64,000 nt of DNA from DASUPK01 sp963724665 (lineage in GTDB: Bacteria > Actinomycetota > Thermoleophilia > Solirubrobacterales > 70-9): NCBI GenBank assembly GCA_963724665.1, contig CAVRVH010000012.1:248001-312000 (forward strand), given 5' to 3'. Every line of letters starts with the position of its first letter. The stretch's first letter is position 1. The translations under genes and the position numbers were made by a program. Under the pieces are notes generated by a model. The model made no database searches. It was not told where the DNA came from and worked only from the letters and a program-made list of their open reading frames with translations. This document shows positions 1 through 7,342 of the stretch, piece by piece.

Positions 1-575
1 GAAAGGGCGGTGCCGTCGCGCGGGCAGTACGGCACCACCTTGTAGTCCTCATACAGCCGGCCCTCGTCCCACATCCGCCGCAGGGCCCACCAGACCGACT
101 CGATGTACTCGTTGGTCATCGTCACGTAGGGGTCATCGAGGTCGAGCCAGAAGCCGATGCGCTCGGTCAGCTTGTTCCAGTCCTCGACATAGCGGAAGAC
201 CGATTCCCGGCAGCGCGCGTTGAACTCGGCGATCCCGAACTCCTCGATCTCCTCCTTGGAGGTGATGCCGAGCTCGCGCTCCACCTCGAGCTCGACGGGC
301 AACCCGTGGCAGTCCCAGCCCGCCTTACGCGGGACCTGGTGGCCGGCCATCGTCTTGAAGCGCGGGTAGATGTCCTTGAAGACCCTCGCCAGAACGTGGT
401 GCGAGCCGGGCCGGCCGTTGGCGGTGGGCGGGCCCTCGTAGAAGCTCCACAGGGGGGCGCCCTCGCGGTTGGCGAAGGAGCGGTGGAAGACGTCGCGCTC
501 GCGCCAGCGCTCGAGGATTCGCTCCTCGAGCTCTGGGAATGACTGCTTGGGGTTTACGGGTGCGAAGCGGGCCAT
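1..575 (-). CDS. ileS: isoleucyl-tRNA synthetase, N-terminal part (cut by window edge)
   Basis: Charges tRNA-Ile with isoleucine in the cytoplasm. Only the first ~191 codons are in the window; the rest lies to the left. The start ATG (573-575) begins MARFAPVNPKQSFPELEERI. The class I signature region reads PPTANGRPGSHHVLARVFKD (about residues 47-66), with GSHH in place of HIGH, followed by AGWDCHGLPVE. This HIGH region is that of the eukaryote-like (type 2) IleRS found in many Actinomycetota rather than the E. coli type. The gene follows the VOC gene on the same strand with a 66-nt gap that holds a short hairpin (611-628). No T-box leader fits in so short a gap. Family assignment is secure; substrate editing domains cannot be judged from this fragment. 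Confidence 0.95.
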   Translation of the reverse strand, partial: MARFAPVNPKQSFPELEERILERWRERDVFHRSFANREGAPLWSFYEGPPTANGRPGSHHVLARVFKDIYPRFKTMAGHQVPRKAGWDCHGLPVELEVERELGITSKEEIEEFGIAEFNARCRESVFRYVEDWNKLTERIGFWLDLDDPYVTMTNEYIESVWWALRRMWDEGRLYEDYKVVPYCPRDGTAL

Positions 576-610
576 GAGCGGCGGATTCTCGCAGCCGTGC
601 GGTCACGGCC

Positions 611-628
611 GGGACCACGTCTGGTCCC
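611..628 (-). terminator. short perfect hairpin between VOC gene and ileS
   Basis: GGGACCA and TGGTCCC form a 7-bp perfect stem with a 4-nt loop. It lies between the stop of the VOC gene (642) and the ileS start (575). There is no U-tract on either strand, so it may be a weak terminator/processing signal or a structure in the ileS 5' leader. Function is uncertain. Confidence 0.35.
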
Positions 629-641
629 AGCCGCGCGGCGC

Positions 642-1064
642 TCAGGACGAAATCGTCAGCCCGCCGCTCTCCTCGATCGTCCAGTGGGGATGGTGTGCGA
701 CCTCCCACGGGTAGCCGTCGGGATCGATGAAGACCCCGGAGTAGCCGCCCCAGAAGGTCTCGCCCGGCTCGCGGCCGATGGTTGCGCCGGCCTTGCGGGC
801 CTCCTCGATCACCTGGTCGACCTCGTCGGTCGAGCGGGTGTTGTAGGCGAGGGTGATTCCGCCCCAGCCGCTCCCCGCGGTGACCGCGCTGTCCTCGGCC
901 AGCTTGGCGCGGTCCCAGAGGGCAACCACCATGCACCCCGCCTGGAAGAAGACGACGTCGTCTCCCTGCTCCGCGCCGGTCTTCCAGCCGAGCGCCTCAT
1001 AGAACGTGCGGGCGCGCGCCAGGTCAGAGATCCCGAGTGTGATCAGGCTGAGACGCTGTTCCAT
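642..1064 (-). CDS. VOC (glyoxalase/bleomycin resistance) superfamily protein
   Basis: A 140-residue single vicinal-oxygen-chelate protein starting MEQRLSLITLGISDLARART. It contains the usual pieces: N-terminal LGISDLARARTFYEALGW, and the second half GYSGVFIDPDGYPWEVAHHP with the DPDG(Y/N)xWE pattern that supplies a metal-ligand glutamate in VOC enzymes. An upstream GTG-type extension is open, but the ATG at 1064 is preferred because GGAAGGGAG stands just before it. It diverges from an AraC-type regulator (start 1159), which may control it. Substrate cannot be named: VOC families include lyases, dioxygenases and resistance proteins. Confidence 0.85.
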   Translation of the reverse strand: MEQRLSLITLGISDLARARTFYEALGWKTGAEQGDDVVFFQAGCMVVALWDRAKLAEDSAVTAGSGWGGITLAYNTRSTDEVDQVIEEARKAGATIGREPGETFWGGYSGVFIDPDGYPWEVAHHPHWTIEESGGLTISS

Positions 1065-1146
1065 GAGTGCTCCCTTCCGAGCGTTTGCGATTGGGGCGAC
1101 GGTAGTCGGCGACCGGGTCCGTGCCTTGAACAATTCGGACGTTCAC

Positions 1147-1152
1147 TAACTT
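1147..1152 (+). promoter_or_regulatory. -10 element TAACTT, predicted leaderless start
   Basis: TAACTT is followed by 6 nt and then the ATG of the AraC-type gene at 1159. Transcription from such an element would start at or within a base of the ATG, and there is no Shine-Dalgarno sequence. Confidence 0.55.
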
Positions 1153-1158
1153 GGGGCA

Positions 1159-1899
1159 ATGACCGAGTACCGCGAGCTCGCTCCCTCGCGCGATCTGTAC
1201 TCGCTTGTCGCCTGCCGCTGGGTGCGGGAGGCCCCGGGAAACGACTCGAGGGACTCGACACTGATCCTGCCCGACGGCTGCGTCGACCTGATCTGGCGCA
1301 ACAACGAGCTGATTCTGGCCGGCACCGACCGGGCAGCCAGGCGCAGCCCGATCGCACCGGGGCAGCGGACACTGGGCCTGAGGCTGCGGCCGGGCGTCGC
1401 CGGCGCCGTCCTCGGAATGCCGGCGAGCGAGGTGCTCGACGTGCACACCCGGCTGGAAGACCTGCTGGGCCGCTGGGCGACCGAGCTCGGCGAGCGGCTC
1501 GAGGAGACCGACGGAGACGAGGAGGCGTTCACCCTCATCGAGAAGGCCGTCGGCTCCCGGGTCGAGGACGGAGGCCCCGATCCGCTGGTACTCGCAGCGA
1601 CCCGGCGCCTCGGCTTTCCCGGCAGCCGGGTCGACGAGCTCGCGGAATCCCTGGGGATCAGCGAGCGCCAGCTCAGGCGCCGCTTCCACGATTCGGTCGG
1701 ATACGGGCCAAAGACCCTTGACCGGGTGCTGCGCTTCCGGCGCCTGGTGGCGCAGACCGGAGCTGTGGCGGCGGGCGAGAGCGATCTCGCGCGGGTGGCG
1801 GCGGATCTCGGCTACGCAGACCAAGCTCACATGACGCGCGACTGCGTGCGGCTCTCCGGCCTGACCCCTGCGCGGCTCGCAGATCTCTGGACGAGCTGA
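1159..1899 (+). CDS. AraC-family transcriptional regulator
   Basis: 246 residues. The N-terminal half (about 1-155) resembles the DUF6597-type sensor found on AraC proteins (CRWVREAP, ILPDGCVDLIWR, LGLRLRPGVAGAVLGMPASE). The C-terminal ~85 residues carry the two helix-turn-helix units of an AraC DNA-binding domain: VDELAESLGISERQLRRRF and then the weaker second unit ending DLGYADQAHMTRDCVRLSGL followed by TPARL. Divergently placed from the VOC gene, 94 bp between start codons, so regulation of that gene is the simplest guess. The start is probably leaderless (see 1147). Effector unknown. Confidence 0.88.
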   Translation: MTEYRELAPSRDLYSLVACRWVREAPGNDSRDSTLILPDGCVDLIWRNNELILAGTDRAARRSPIAPGQRTLGLRLRPGVAGAVLGMPASEVLDVHTRLEDLLGRWATELGERLEETDGDEEAFTLIEKAVGSRVEDGGPDPLVLAATRRLGFPGSRVDELAESLGISERQLRRRFHDSVGYGPKTLDRVLRFRRLVAQTGAVAAGESDLARVAADLGYADQAHMTRDCVRLSGLTPARLADLWTS

Positions 1900-1947
1900 C
1901 GCCGCCCGAAATGCGTCCACCGGCGTTTCGGCGCCGCCCTCGCCGAG

Positions 1948-1953
1948 CAGGAT
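1948..1953 (+). promoter_or_regulatory. -10-like CAGGAT, 6 nt before start of DUF6458 gene
   Basis: CAGGAT, six bases (tactgc), then the ATG at 1960. It fits the leaderless pattern seen at many genes here but with C in the first position. Confidence 0.4.
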
Positions 1954-1959
1954 TACTGC

Positions 1960-2181
1960 ATGACAATCGGGACATCACTCTTCCTGATCGCTGTCGGAGC
2001 GATCCTCCGCTATGCGGTCGCGGACCAATGGAAGGCCGTTGACATCCCAACGGTCGGCCTGATCTTGATGATCGTCGGCGCCGTCGGCTTCGTGCTCGGC
2101 CTCTATCTCACATTCGTGCGTGGCAGGCGGGATCCCTCGCTCGAGAATCCGGATGCGCCGCGACGGAGGGAGCGCTACTAG
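1960..2181 (+). CDS. small two-helix membrane protein, DUF6458 family
   Basis: 73 residues with two transmembrane helices: GTSLFLIAVGAILRYAV near the N terminus and VGLILMIVGAVGFVLGLYL in the middle, then a short basic cytoplasmic tail (RGRRDPSLENPDAPRRRERY). Size, the GTSLFLIAVGAIL opening and layout match the DUF6458 proteins of Actinomycetota, whose function is unknown. It converges on the MarR gene, overlapping it by 4 bp at the stop codons. Confidence 0.8.
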   Translation: MTIGTSLFLIAVGAILRYAVADQWKAVDIPTVGLILMIVGAVGFVLGLYLTFVRGRRDPSLENPDAPRRRERY

Positions 2182-2630
2182 GCGGCTCGGTCCAGCTTGC
2201 GGCACAGGTCCGCGAGCTGGCGCTTCTCGGTCTCGTCGAGGACCCCGAACGCCTCACGCACGCGCTCGGCGTGGGCGGGGAAGGCATGCGTGACGAGGTT
2301 GTAGCCAGCCTGCGAGAGGCTGACCGCGACGGCGCGCCGGTCGCTCTCGAGGCGGGTCCGAGCGACGAAGCCACGGTTCTCGAGCGTGTCGAGCACCTCG
2401 GTGGCTGTCGCCTTGGAAGCGCCGAGGCGGCGCCGCATCGTGCGCAGCTCCAGTCGGCCTCCTGCGCTGGTCAGCAGCACCAGCATCGTGAAGCCGGTCG
2501 CCGAAACACCGATCCTCTCGAGGTCCGCCGCGAGGCGGCGGGTCAGGTTCGCCTGCGCCCGCACGAGCGCCTCCAGAGCTCGGTGCGCGAGCGGATCGAT
2601 GGGGCGAAGGGGCGTCGCCTCGTCGGTCAC
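2178..2630 (-). CDS. MarR-family transcriptional regulator
   Basis: 150 residues, GTG start. A winged helix lies at about residues 50-110: TGFTMLVLLTSAGGRLELRT, then the recognition helix LGASKATATEVLDTLENRGF and the wing VARTRLESDRRAVAVSLSQAG. N- and C-terminal helices would form the dimer interface. MarR proteins usually repress their own and neighbouring promoters and release DNA when a small phenolic or oxidant is sensed. The divergent neighbour is a lipoprotein gene (2674), 43 bp away. TAACTT stands 8 nt before the GTG (2639-2644, minus strand). Ligand unknown. Confidence 0.9.
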   Translation of the reverse strand: MTDEATPLRPIDPLAHRALEALVRAQANLTRRLAADLERIGVSATGFTMLVLLTSAGGRLELRTMRRRLGASKATATEVLDTLENRGFVARTRLESDRRAVAVSLSQAGYNLVTHAFPAHAERVREAFGVLDETEKRQLADLCRKLDRAA

Positions 2631-2638
2631 GAGTGATC

Positions 2639-2644
2639 AAGTTA
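2639..2644 (-). promoter_or_regulatory. -10 element TAACTT for the MarR gene
   Basis: On the minus strand TAACTT is followed by 8 nt (gatcactc) and the GTG start at 2630. It includes part of a TGATCA palindrome, so it could also be an autoregulatory site. Confidence 0.4.
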
Positions 2645-2660
2645 TGGGCCGCGGCGGACG

Positions 2661-2666
2661 TAGGAT
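2661..2666 (+). promoter_or_regulatory. -10 element TAGGAT, predicted leaderless start
   Basis: TAGGAT, 7 nt, then ATG at 2674. The AGGAG inside the 7-nt spacer looks like a Shine-Dalgarno sequence but is only 1 nt from the ATG and would lie at or before the predicted transcription start. Confidence 0.5.
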
Positions 2667-2673
2667 CAGGAGC

Positions 2674-3138
2674 ATGCTTCGTCGATCGTCGATTGCATTC
2701 GTCGCCGTCGCCTTGGCCCTCCTCGCCGGATGCGGGGCGAAGAAGAACGACGTCGCTCCTGCCGCGTGCCTTGTGACCAACAACGGCTACCTCCGGGCGC
2801 TGGAGCGCGCCCCAGGGGCGGTTCGCCTGGCGGGCACAACGCCGATCTCGGACTGTCTCGTCCCGGATCAGGACGCCGGGCAGCTGGCGAACATCGGCCG
2901 AGAGATGATCGTCGCCGCGACGAAGCTGAATCTCCGGGCCCGGGCGGGGTCCGAGACCGCGACCGTGCAGCTCGGCTACCTGATCGGCGCTGTCGCGAAG
3001 GGTGCAGATCCGATCCACACCGACCTCGTCAGGAGGCTCAACTCGGCGGCCCGCTTCAGCCGGACCGGAGGCACCCTCTCGGCGAGCTTCGAGCGTGCCT
3101 TCGGCCGCGGCTATGCCGCCGGCCACAGCTCGGGCTAG
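2674..3138 (+). CDS. putative lipoprotein of unknown function
   Basis: 154 residues. The N terminus is a lipoprotein signal: MLRRSSIAFVAVALALLAGC, with lipobox LAGC and the lipidated cysteine at residue 20. The mature part (CGAKKNDVAPAACLVTNNGY onward) has a second and third cysteine (CLVT, DCLV) that could pair outside the cell, and ends in FERAFGRGYAAGHSSG. An in-frame ATG at 2644 would add ten residues; 2674 is preferred for the compact signal peptide and the TAGGAT spacing. No family is recognised. It is divergent from the MarR gene and 9 bp upstream of fumC. Confidence 0.75.
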   Translation: MLRRSSIAFVAVALALLAGCGAKKNDVAPAACLVTNNGYLRALERAPGAVRLAGTTPISDCLVPDQDAGQLANIGREMIVAATKLNLRARAGSETATVQLGYLIGAVAKGADPIHTDLVRRLNSAARFSRTGGTLSASFERAFGRGYAAGHSSG

Positions 3139-3147
3139 ATAGCCTGA

Positions 3148-4479
3148 GTGGTGATGGAAGCCAAGACCGCCGACCAGCTCTGGGGAGGCGAGACCACGAA
3201 AGCCGTCGAGAACTTCCAGATCTCAGGCCAGCCGGTTCCGGCGCCCGTGATCCACTGGCTGGGGCGCCTCAAGGCGGCGGCCGCCCGCGCCAACTCCGAG
3301 CTCGGACAGCTCGATTCCGACCTCGCGGAGAAGATCGCCAAGGCCGGTGACGAGGTCGCCAACGGCGAGCACGACGACCAGTTCCCCATCGACGTCTTCC
3401 AGACCGGCTCCGGGACCTCCTCGAACATGAATGCCAACGAGGTGATCGCCGAGCTCGCCGGCGACGAGGCCCACCCCAACGACCACGTCAACATGGGTCA
3501 GTCCTCGAACGACGTCTTCCCGTCGGCCGTTCACCTGGCGGCGCTGGCCGAGGTCCACTCGGACCTGCTGCCCGCACTGGACGAGCTTCGCGCGGCGCTG
3601 GAGCGCAAGGCCGATGAGTTCACCGACCTCGTCAAGACCGGCCGGACCCACCTGATGGACGCCGTGCCGGTGACCCTCGGCCAGGAGTTCGCCGGCTACG
3701 CGGCACAGATCCGGCTCGGCGCCGAACGTGTGCGCTCGACCCTGGGCCGCGTTGGTCAGATCCCCCTCGGCGGCACGGCGACCGGCACCGGGCTCAACAC
3801 CCATCCGGAGTTCGCGGCGAAGGTCCGTGAGCAGCTCAGCGCCGACACCGGCCTGGACATCTCCGAGCCGGCCGACCCGTTCGAGGCGCAGGCCAACCGG
3901 GACGCCCTGGTCGAACTCTCCGGCGCGCTCAAGACCGTGGCAGTCTCGATGCTCAAGATCGCCAACGACCTGGCACTGATGGGCTCAGGCCCGCGCGCAG
4001 GCCTCGCCGAGCTGCGACTGCCCGAGCTGCAGAAGGGATCATCGATCATGCCCGGCAAGGTCAACCCAGTGATCCCGGAGGTCGTCATCCAGGTAGCCGA
4101 CCAGGTGGTCGGCAATGACGCCGCGATCACGATGGCCGGCAGCCAGGGCCAGTTCGAGCTCAACGTCCGCGTGCCGCTGATCGCCCGGAACCTCCTCGAC
4201 TCCATCAAGCTGCTCGCTGCCGCCGCCCGCCATCTGGACGAGAAGTGCGTCAGCGGGATCCAGGCGAACGAGGAGATGCTCGAGCGCCACCGGGAGGCCA
4301 ACCTGATCGTGGCGACCGCGCTCAACCCGCACATTGGCTACGACAAGGCGGGCGAGATCGTCAAGGAGGCCGCCGCGTCGAACCGCTCGATTCGCGAGGT
4401 GGCGAAGGAGATGGGGGTCTCGGAGGAGATCCTCGACGAGGCGCTCGACCATCGCAAGATGGCCCACCCCCACGACTAG
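3148..4479 (+). CDS. fumC: class II fumarate hydratase
   Basis: 443 residues. Interconverts fumarate and malate in the TCA cycle. The superfamily signature GSSIMPGKVNP sits at residues 297-307, supplying the mobile catalytic loop serine; other blocks are SGTSSNMNANEVIA, HPNDHVNMGQSSNDVFPSA and KTGRTHLMDAVPVTLGQEF. The stretch after the signature (VIPEVVIQVADQVVGNDAAI) resembles actinobacterial FumC as well as aspartate ammonia-lyase, so aspartase is the alternative; the MPGK rather than MPAK motif favours fumarase. Starts at 3148 (GTG), 3151 (GTG) and 3154 (ATG) are all possible; the upstream stop TAG and a TAGCCT hexamer (3140-3145) lie just before them. Confidence 0.85.
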   Translation: MVMEAKTADQLWGGETTKAVENFQISGQPVPAPVIHWLGRLKAAAARANSELGQLDSDLAEKIAKAGDEVANGEHDDQFPIDVFQTGSGTSSNMNANEVIAELAGDEAHPNDHVNMGQSSNDVFPSAVHLAALAEVHSDLLPALDELRAALERKADEFTDLVKTGRTHLMDAVPVTLGQEFAGYAAQIRLGAERVRSTLGRVGQIPLGGTATGTGLNTHPEFAAKVREQLSADTGLDISEPADPFEAQANRDALVELSGALKTVAVSMLKIANDLALMGSGPRAGLAELRLPELQKGSSIMPGKVNPVIPEVVIQVADQVVGNDAAITMAGSQGQFELNVRVPLIARNLLDSIKLLAAAARHLDEKCVSGIQANEEMLERHREANLIVATALNPHIGYDKAGEIVKEAAASNRSIREVAKEMGVSEEILDEALDHRKMAHPHD

Positions 4480-4522
4480 CGCGGGGGAGCAATCGCACAC
4501 ATCCCTCGGCCCGCCTTCGGCG

Positions 4523-4528
4523 TAATGT
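4523..4528 (+). promoter_or_regulatory. -10-like TAATGT before the FAD-oxidoreductase gene
   Basis: TAATGT is followed after 5 nt by an in-frame GTG (4534) and after 8 nt by another (4537). The ATG at 4525 lies inside the hexamer, so a leaderless start at one of the GTG codons is more likely. Confidence 0.4.
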
Positions 4529-5731
4529 CGGGTGTGGTGGAGAAGCACGACGCTGTCATCGTCGGGGCGCGCTGCGCCGGGTCAACGCTGGCTACCGCAC
4601 TGGCCCAGCGCGACTGGGACGTCGCGCTGATCGACCGGGACACCTTCCCGAGCACGACCGTCTCCACTCACCTGCTCTATCCCAACACCCTCGCCCGCCT
4701 CGAGCGGCTCGGCGTGCTCGACACGCTTCGTCGCGAGCACGAGCTGGCCTTCGCGTCGCACCGCCTGGTCGCGCTCGGCACGAGATCGCGGGCACCTACA
4801 CGCCGATCGAGGGGTTCGACCTCGGCCTCGCGCCGACGGCGGGTCGCGCTCGACAAGGCCGGGGTGGACACCGCTCTCGCCGCCGGCGTGACGGGGATAT
4901 TCGGCACTCGAGTCGTGGACCTGCTCGGCACCGGCACCGGCCAGGACCCGGTGCAGCGGGGTCAGGCTCGCGGACGGACGCGAGATCGAGGCGACTGGGT
5001 GTTCGGCGCCGACGGCCGCGGCTCGATGGTCGCCGGCAAGCTCGGCCTGGAGAAGGAGCGCACCCAGCGCGGCGAGCTCGCCTTCTCGTACTCGTACTGG
5101 AGCGGCATCCCGGTGGACGAGCCCGTCTCCACCCTGCAGATCAACGCCGACGAGATGCTCTACCACGGCCCTGTCGAGGACGGGCTCTATCTTGGTGATC
5201 GCCAACGGCGTCCCCGATCTGGCTCAGGGCACCAAGGCGGAGCGCGAGCGCAAGTACATGGAGGCGATTCGCCGCTTCCCCGAGACCCTCGACCCGAGCC
5301 TGCTGGACGAGGCCGAGATGGTCACCGAGGTGACGGTGGCGCCGGAGACTCTGATGCGCGGCTTCTACCGGCCGCCGACCGGGCCGGGCTGGGCGCTGGT
5401 GGGAGACGCCTCCTACTTCAAGCACCCCGGGACCGCGCAGGGGATCGGCGATGCGGTCGAGGCCGCGCTGTACGTGGCGGACTCCCTCTCAGGCGCCGAC
5501 GCGAGCCTGAGCGGCTACGAGAAGTGGCGCGACGCGAAATCGGCGGAGCACTACGACTGGTCCTTCGCCTGGGGCCGCTTCCCGAGACTCGAGAGCGCCG
5601 AGCCGCTCTTTCGCGGATGGGCCTCCGATCCGGAGGCCGGACAGGACCTGCGCGACTGCCTCGCAAGGACGGTCGAGCCATCCGAGCTGATGAGCAGGGA
5701 GCGGCTCGAGCGCTGGTTCGCGCCCGTCTAG
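4525..5731 (+). pseudogene. FAD-dependent oxidoreductase (geranylgeranyl reductase-like), reading frame broken by five indels
   Basis: The N-terminal segment encodes a Rossmann FAD site (HDAVIVGARCAGSTLATALA) and VALIDRDTFPSTTVSTHLLY typical of FixC/geranylgeranyl-reductase-like flavoproteins. The frame then jumps repeatedly: loss of one base near 4779 (family-like text HEIAGTYTPIEGFDLGLAP continues in another frame), a compensating change near 4836 (back to RVALDKAGVDTAL), +1 near 4954 (SGVRLADGREIEA), -1 near 4992 (DWVFGADGRGSMVAGKLGLE), and an extra T near 5190 (VIANGVPDLAQGTKAERERK). The C-terminal part is intact to 5731 and carries the second FAD block GWALVGDASYFKHPGTAQGI. The protein text is conserved across every break, which suggests recent decay or local sequencing/assembly error; raw reads would decide. 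If real, no full-length protein is made. Confidence 0.8.
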
Positions 5732-5770
5732 TGGACAAAATCCCGGTTTGGCCGGGGCTCCCAGCGGGGG

Positions 5771-5776
5771 TAGATT
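5771..5776 (+). promoter_or_regulatory. putative promoter, -10 TAGATT with -35-like TTGGCC
   Basis: TAGATT at 5771-5776 with TTGGCC at 5748-5753 (17-nt spacer). Transcription would begin near 5784, giving the beta-helix gene a leader of about 30 nt that holds the purine-rich GAGAGGGGGAGAG ribosome-binding region. Confidence 0.4.
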
Positions 5777-5812
5777 CCCGGGCGTGAGATGAGAGGGGGA
5801 GAGTCAAGAGGC

Positions 5813-7333
5813 ATGGATCGCCTTCGCTTCGCACTCATCGCCGCGCTTGCGACGGGGTTCCTTCTCGCCCTGCCGGGCGTCGCATCGGCTACCGACACCT
5901 TCGCTGACGCCTCGCGGCCGAACAACAGCGGCGACTGCCTCACTCCGGCAACGGCCTGCCAGACGATCAACGGGCCCGACGGAGCTCTGGCCAAGACCGG
6001 AGGGGCCGGAACCATCCGCCTCGAAACCGGCAGCTACGCGGAGAACGTCACGCTCCCTGGCGGGGTCTCCCTGACAGCCGACGGCGCGGCGGCGCCCACC
6101 ATCGATCCATCCTCGGGGGTCTTCGCCATGAGGGTCACGGGACCCTCGACGACGATCCAGGGGCTGACCTTCTCCTCCAACGTCCCGAACCAGACCGAGC
6201 TGGTCCTGGAGGACGCCGCTGGGTCGCCGGTGGTGAGCGATAACCACTTCATCGACACCACGCCGGCCAGTGGCGACAACCAGATCGGAATCCACACGAC
6301 GGCTCAGGGGACGCCGCAGATCAGTTTCAACACCTTCACCGGACTTTTCCACGGAATCGACGTCGTCTCCCCGAACACCGGGGCGCCGGGAAACCCGACG
6401 ATCTCCGGCAATGACATCTCGGGCGTGCACGACGTCGGCGACGGCATCCAGGTAAGCGGCTCTCACAACCTCAATCTCACCGGCCCGACGACCGCCACCC
6501 TGATCGGCAACACGATTCACGACCATGGGGCCGGCCAGACGACGGGCGTATTCCTGGCCGACGGCGGCTCTTTCTCGAACGACGCCACCTCGCCCGCGAC
6601 CGGGATGACGATGATCCGCAATCGAATCATTGGCGGCACCAATGGCGTCGAGGTGATCGGCAACCGCGCACCGGTGACTCTTTTTGGCGACGTGATCACA
6701 CGCACCGCTCCGCTCACAGGAGGTACAGCCGTGCTGGCCAGCTCGGTCGAGGATGGGACGACGCCCGGCATCTACTACGGCGGAGATCTGTCGGTGACGA
6801 ACGCCGACATCGTCAACAACACCAACCTCTCATTCGAGCTCCAGGACGACCATCTCACCCTGGACTCGAGCATCGTCAGAGGAGGCGCGATCCTGCCCTT
6901 CGACGGGGACGGGACAGCTACCTGCACCATCTCGTTCTCCGACGGGATGACGACCAGCGGAGGGCCCTGCGAGACCTTCCAAACGAGCGCCGCTCCCAGC
7001 TTCGTCGACGCCAACGCCGACGACTACCACCTCACTCCAACCGGGAATGATGCGCTGATCGATCACGGTAACCCGCTGGCGCCGCCTTCCGGCACGATTG
7101 ACTTCGACGGCGATCTGCGTGCGATCGACGCCGACGCAGCCTGTCCGTTGGTCCCGGTGCGGGACATCGGTGCCGACGAGGTGAACAACGGCATCCCGAA
7201 CTGCGCTTCACCGCCGACCGGCGGCTCGAACCCCCCGCAGGTCACGGAGCCGATTCACCGCAAGAAATGCAAGAGGAAGAAGCATCACCGCGCCGTCGCG
7301 GCCAAGAAGAAGTGCAAGAAGCGGCGCCGGTAG
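5813..7333 (+). CDS. secreted right-handed beta-helix protein with basic Cys/Lys tail
   Basis: 506 residues from the ATG at 5813 (an upstream in-frame ATG at 5789 is less likely). Signal peptide FALIATALATG-like segment ending LPGVASA|TDTF. The body shows repeating parallel beta-helix coils with N-rich turns (SDNHFIDTTPASGDNQIGIH, ISFNTFTGLFHGIDVVSPNT, TISGNDISGVHDVGDGIQVS, LIGNTIHDHGAGQTTGVFLA). The C-terminal part has the motif DFDGDLRAIDADAACPLVPV followed by RDIGADEV, common in actinobacterial choice-of-anchor or CSLREA-type secreted proteins. It ends in an unusual KKCKRKKHHRAVAAKKKCKK tail that could bind anionic wall polymers. No catalytic residues can be named; adhesion or carbohydrate binding are both possible. 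Confidence 0.85.
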   Translation: MDRLRFALIAALATGFLLALPGVASATDTFADASRPNNSGDCLTPATACQTINGPDGALAKTGGAGTIRLETGSYAENVTLPGGVSLTADGAAAPTIDPSSGVFAMRVTGPSTTIQGLTFSSNVPNQTELVLEDAAGSPVVSDNHFIDTTPASGDNQIGIHTTAQGTPQISFNTFTGLFHGIDVVSPNTGAPGNPTISGNDISGVHDVGDGIQVSGSHNLNLTGPTTATLIGNTIHDHGAGQTTGVFLADGGSFSNDATSPATGMTMIRNRIIGGTNGVEVIGNRAPVTLFGDVITRTAPLTGGTAVLASSVEDGTTPGIYYGGDLSVTNADIVNNTNLSFELQDDHLTLDSSIVRGGAILPFDGDGTATCTISFSDGMTTSGGPCETFQTSAAPSFVDANADDYHLTPTGNDALIDHGNPLAPPSGTIDFDGDLRAIDADAACPLVPVRDIGADEVNNGIPNCASPPTGGSNPPQVTEPIHRKKCKRKKHHRAVAAKKKCKKRRR

Positions 7334-7342
7334 CGCGCTTCG

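Noticed and set aside
576..641. Possible T-box riboswitch before ileS
   Set aside because: The gap is only 66 nt and holds a simple hairpin; no T-box sequence or specifier stem is present.
597..1920. Long open frames antisense to the VOC and AraC genes
   Set aside because: They are Arg/Pro/Gly-rich shadows of GC-rich coding sequence without family features.
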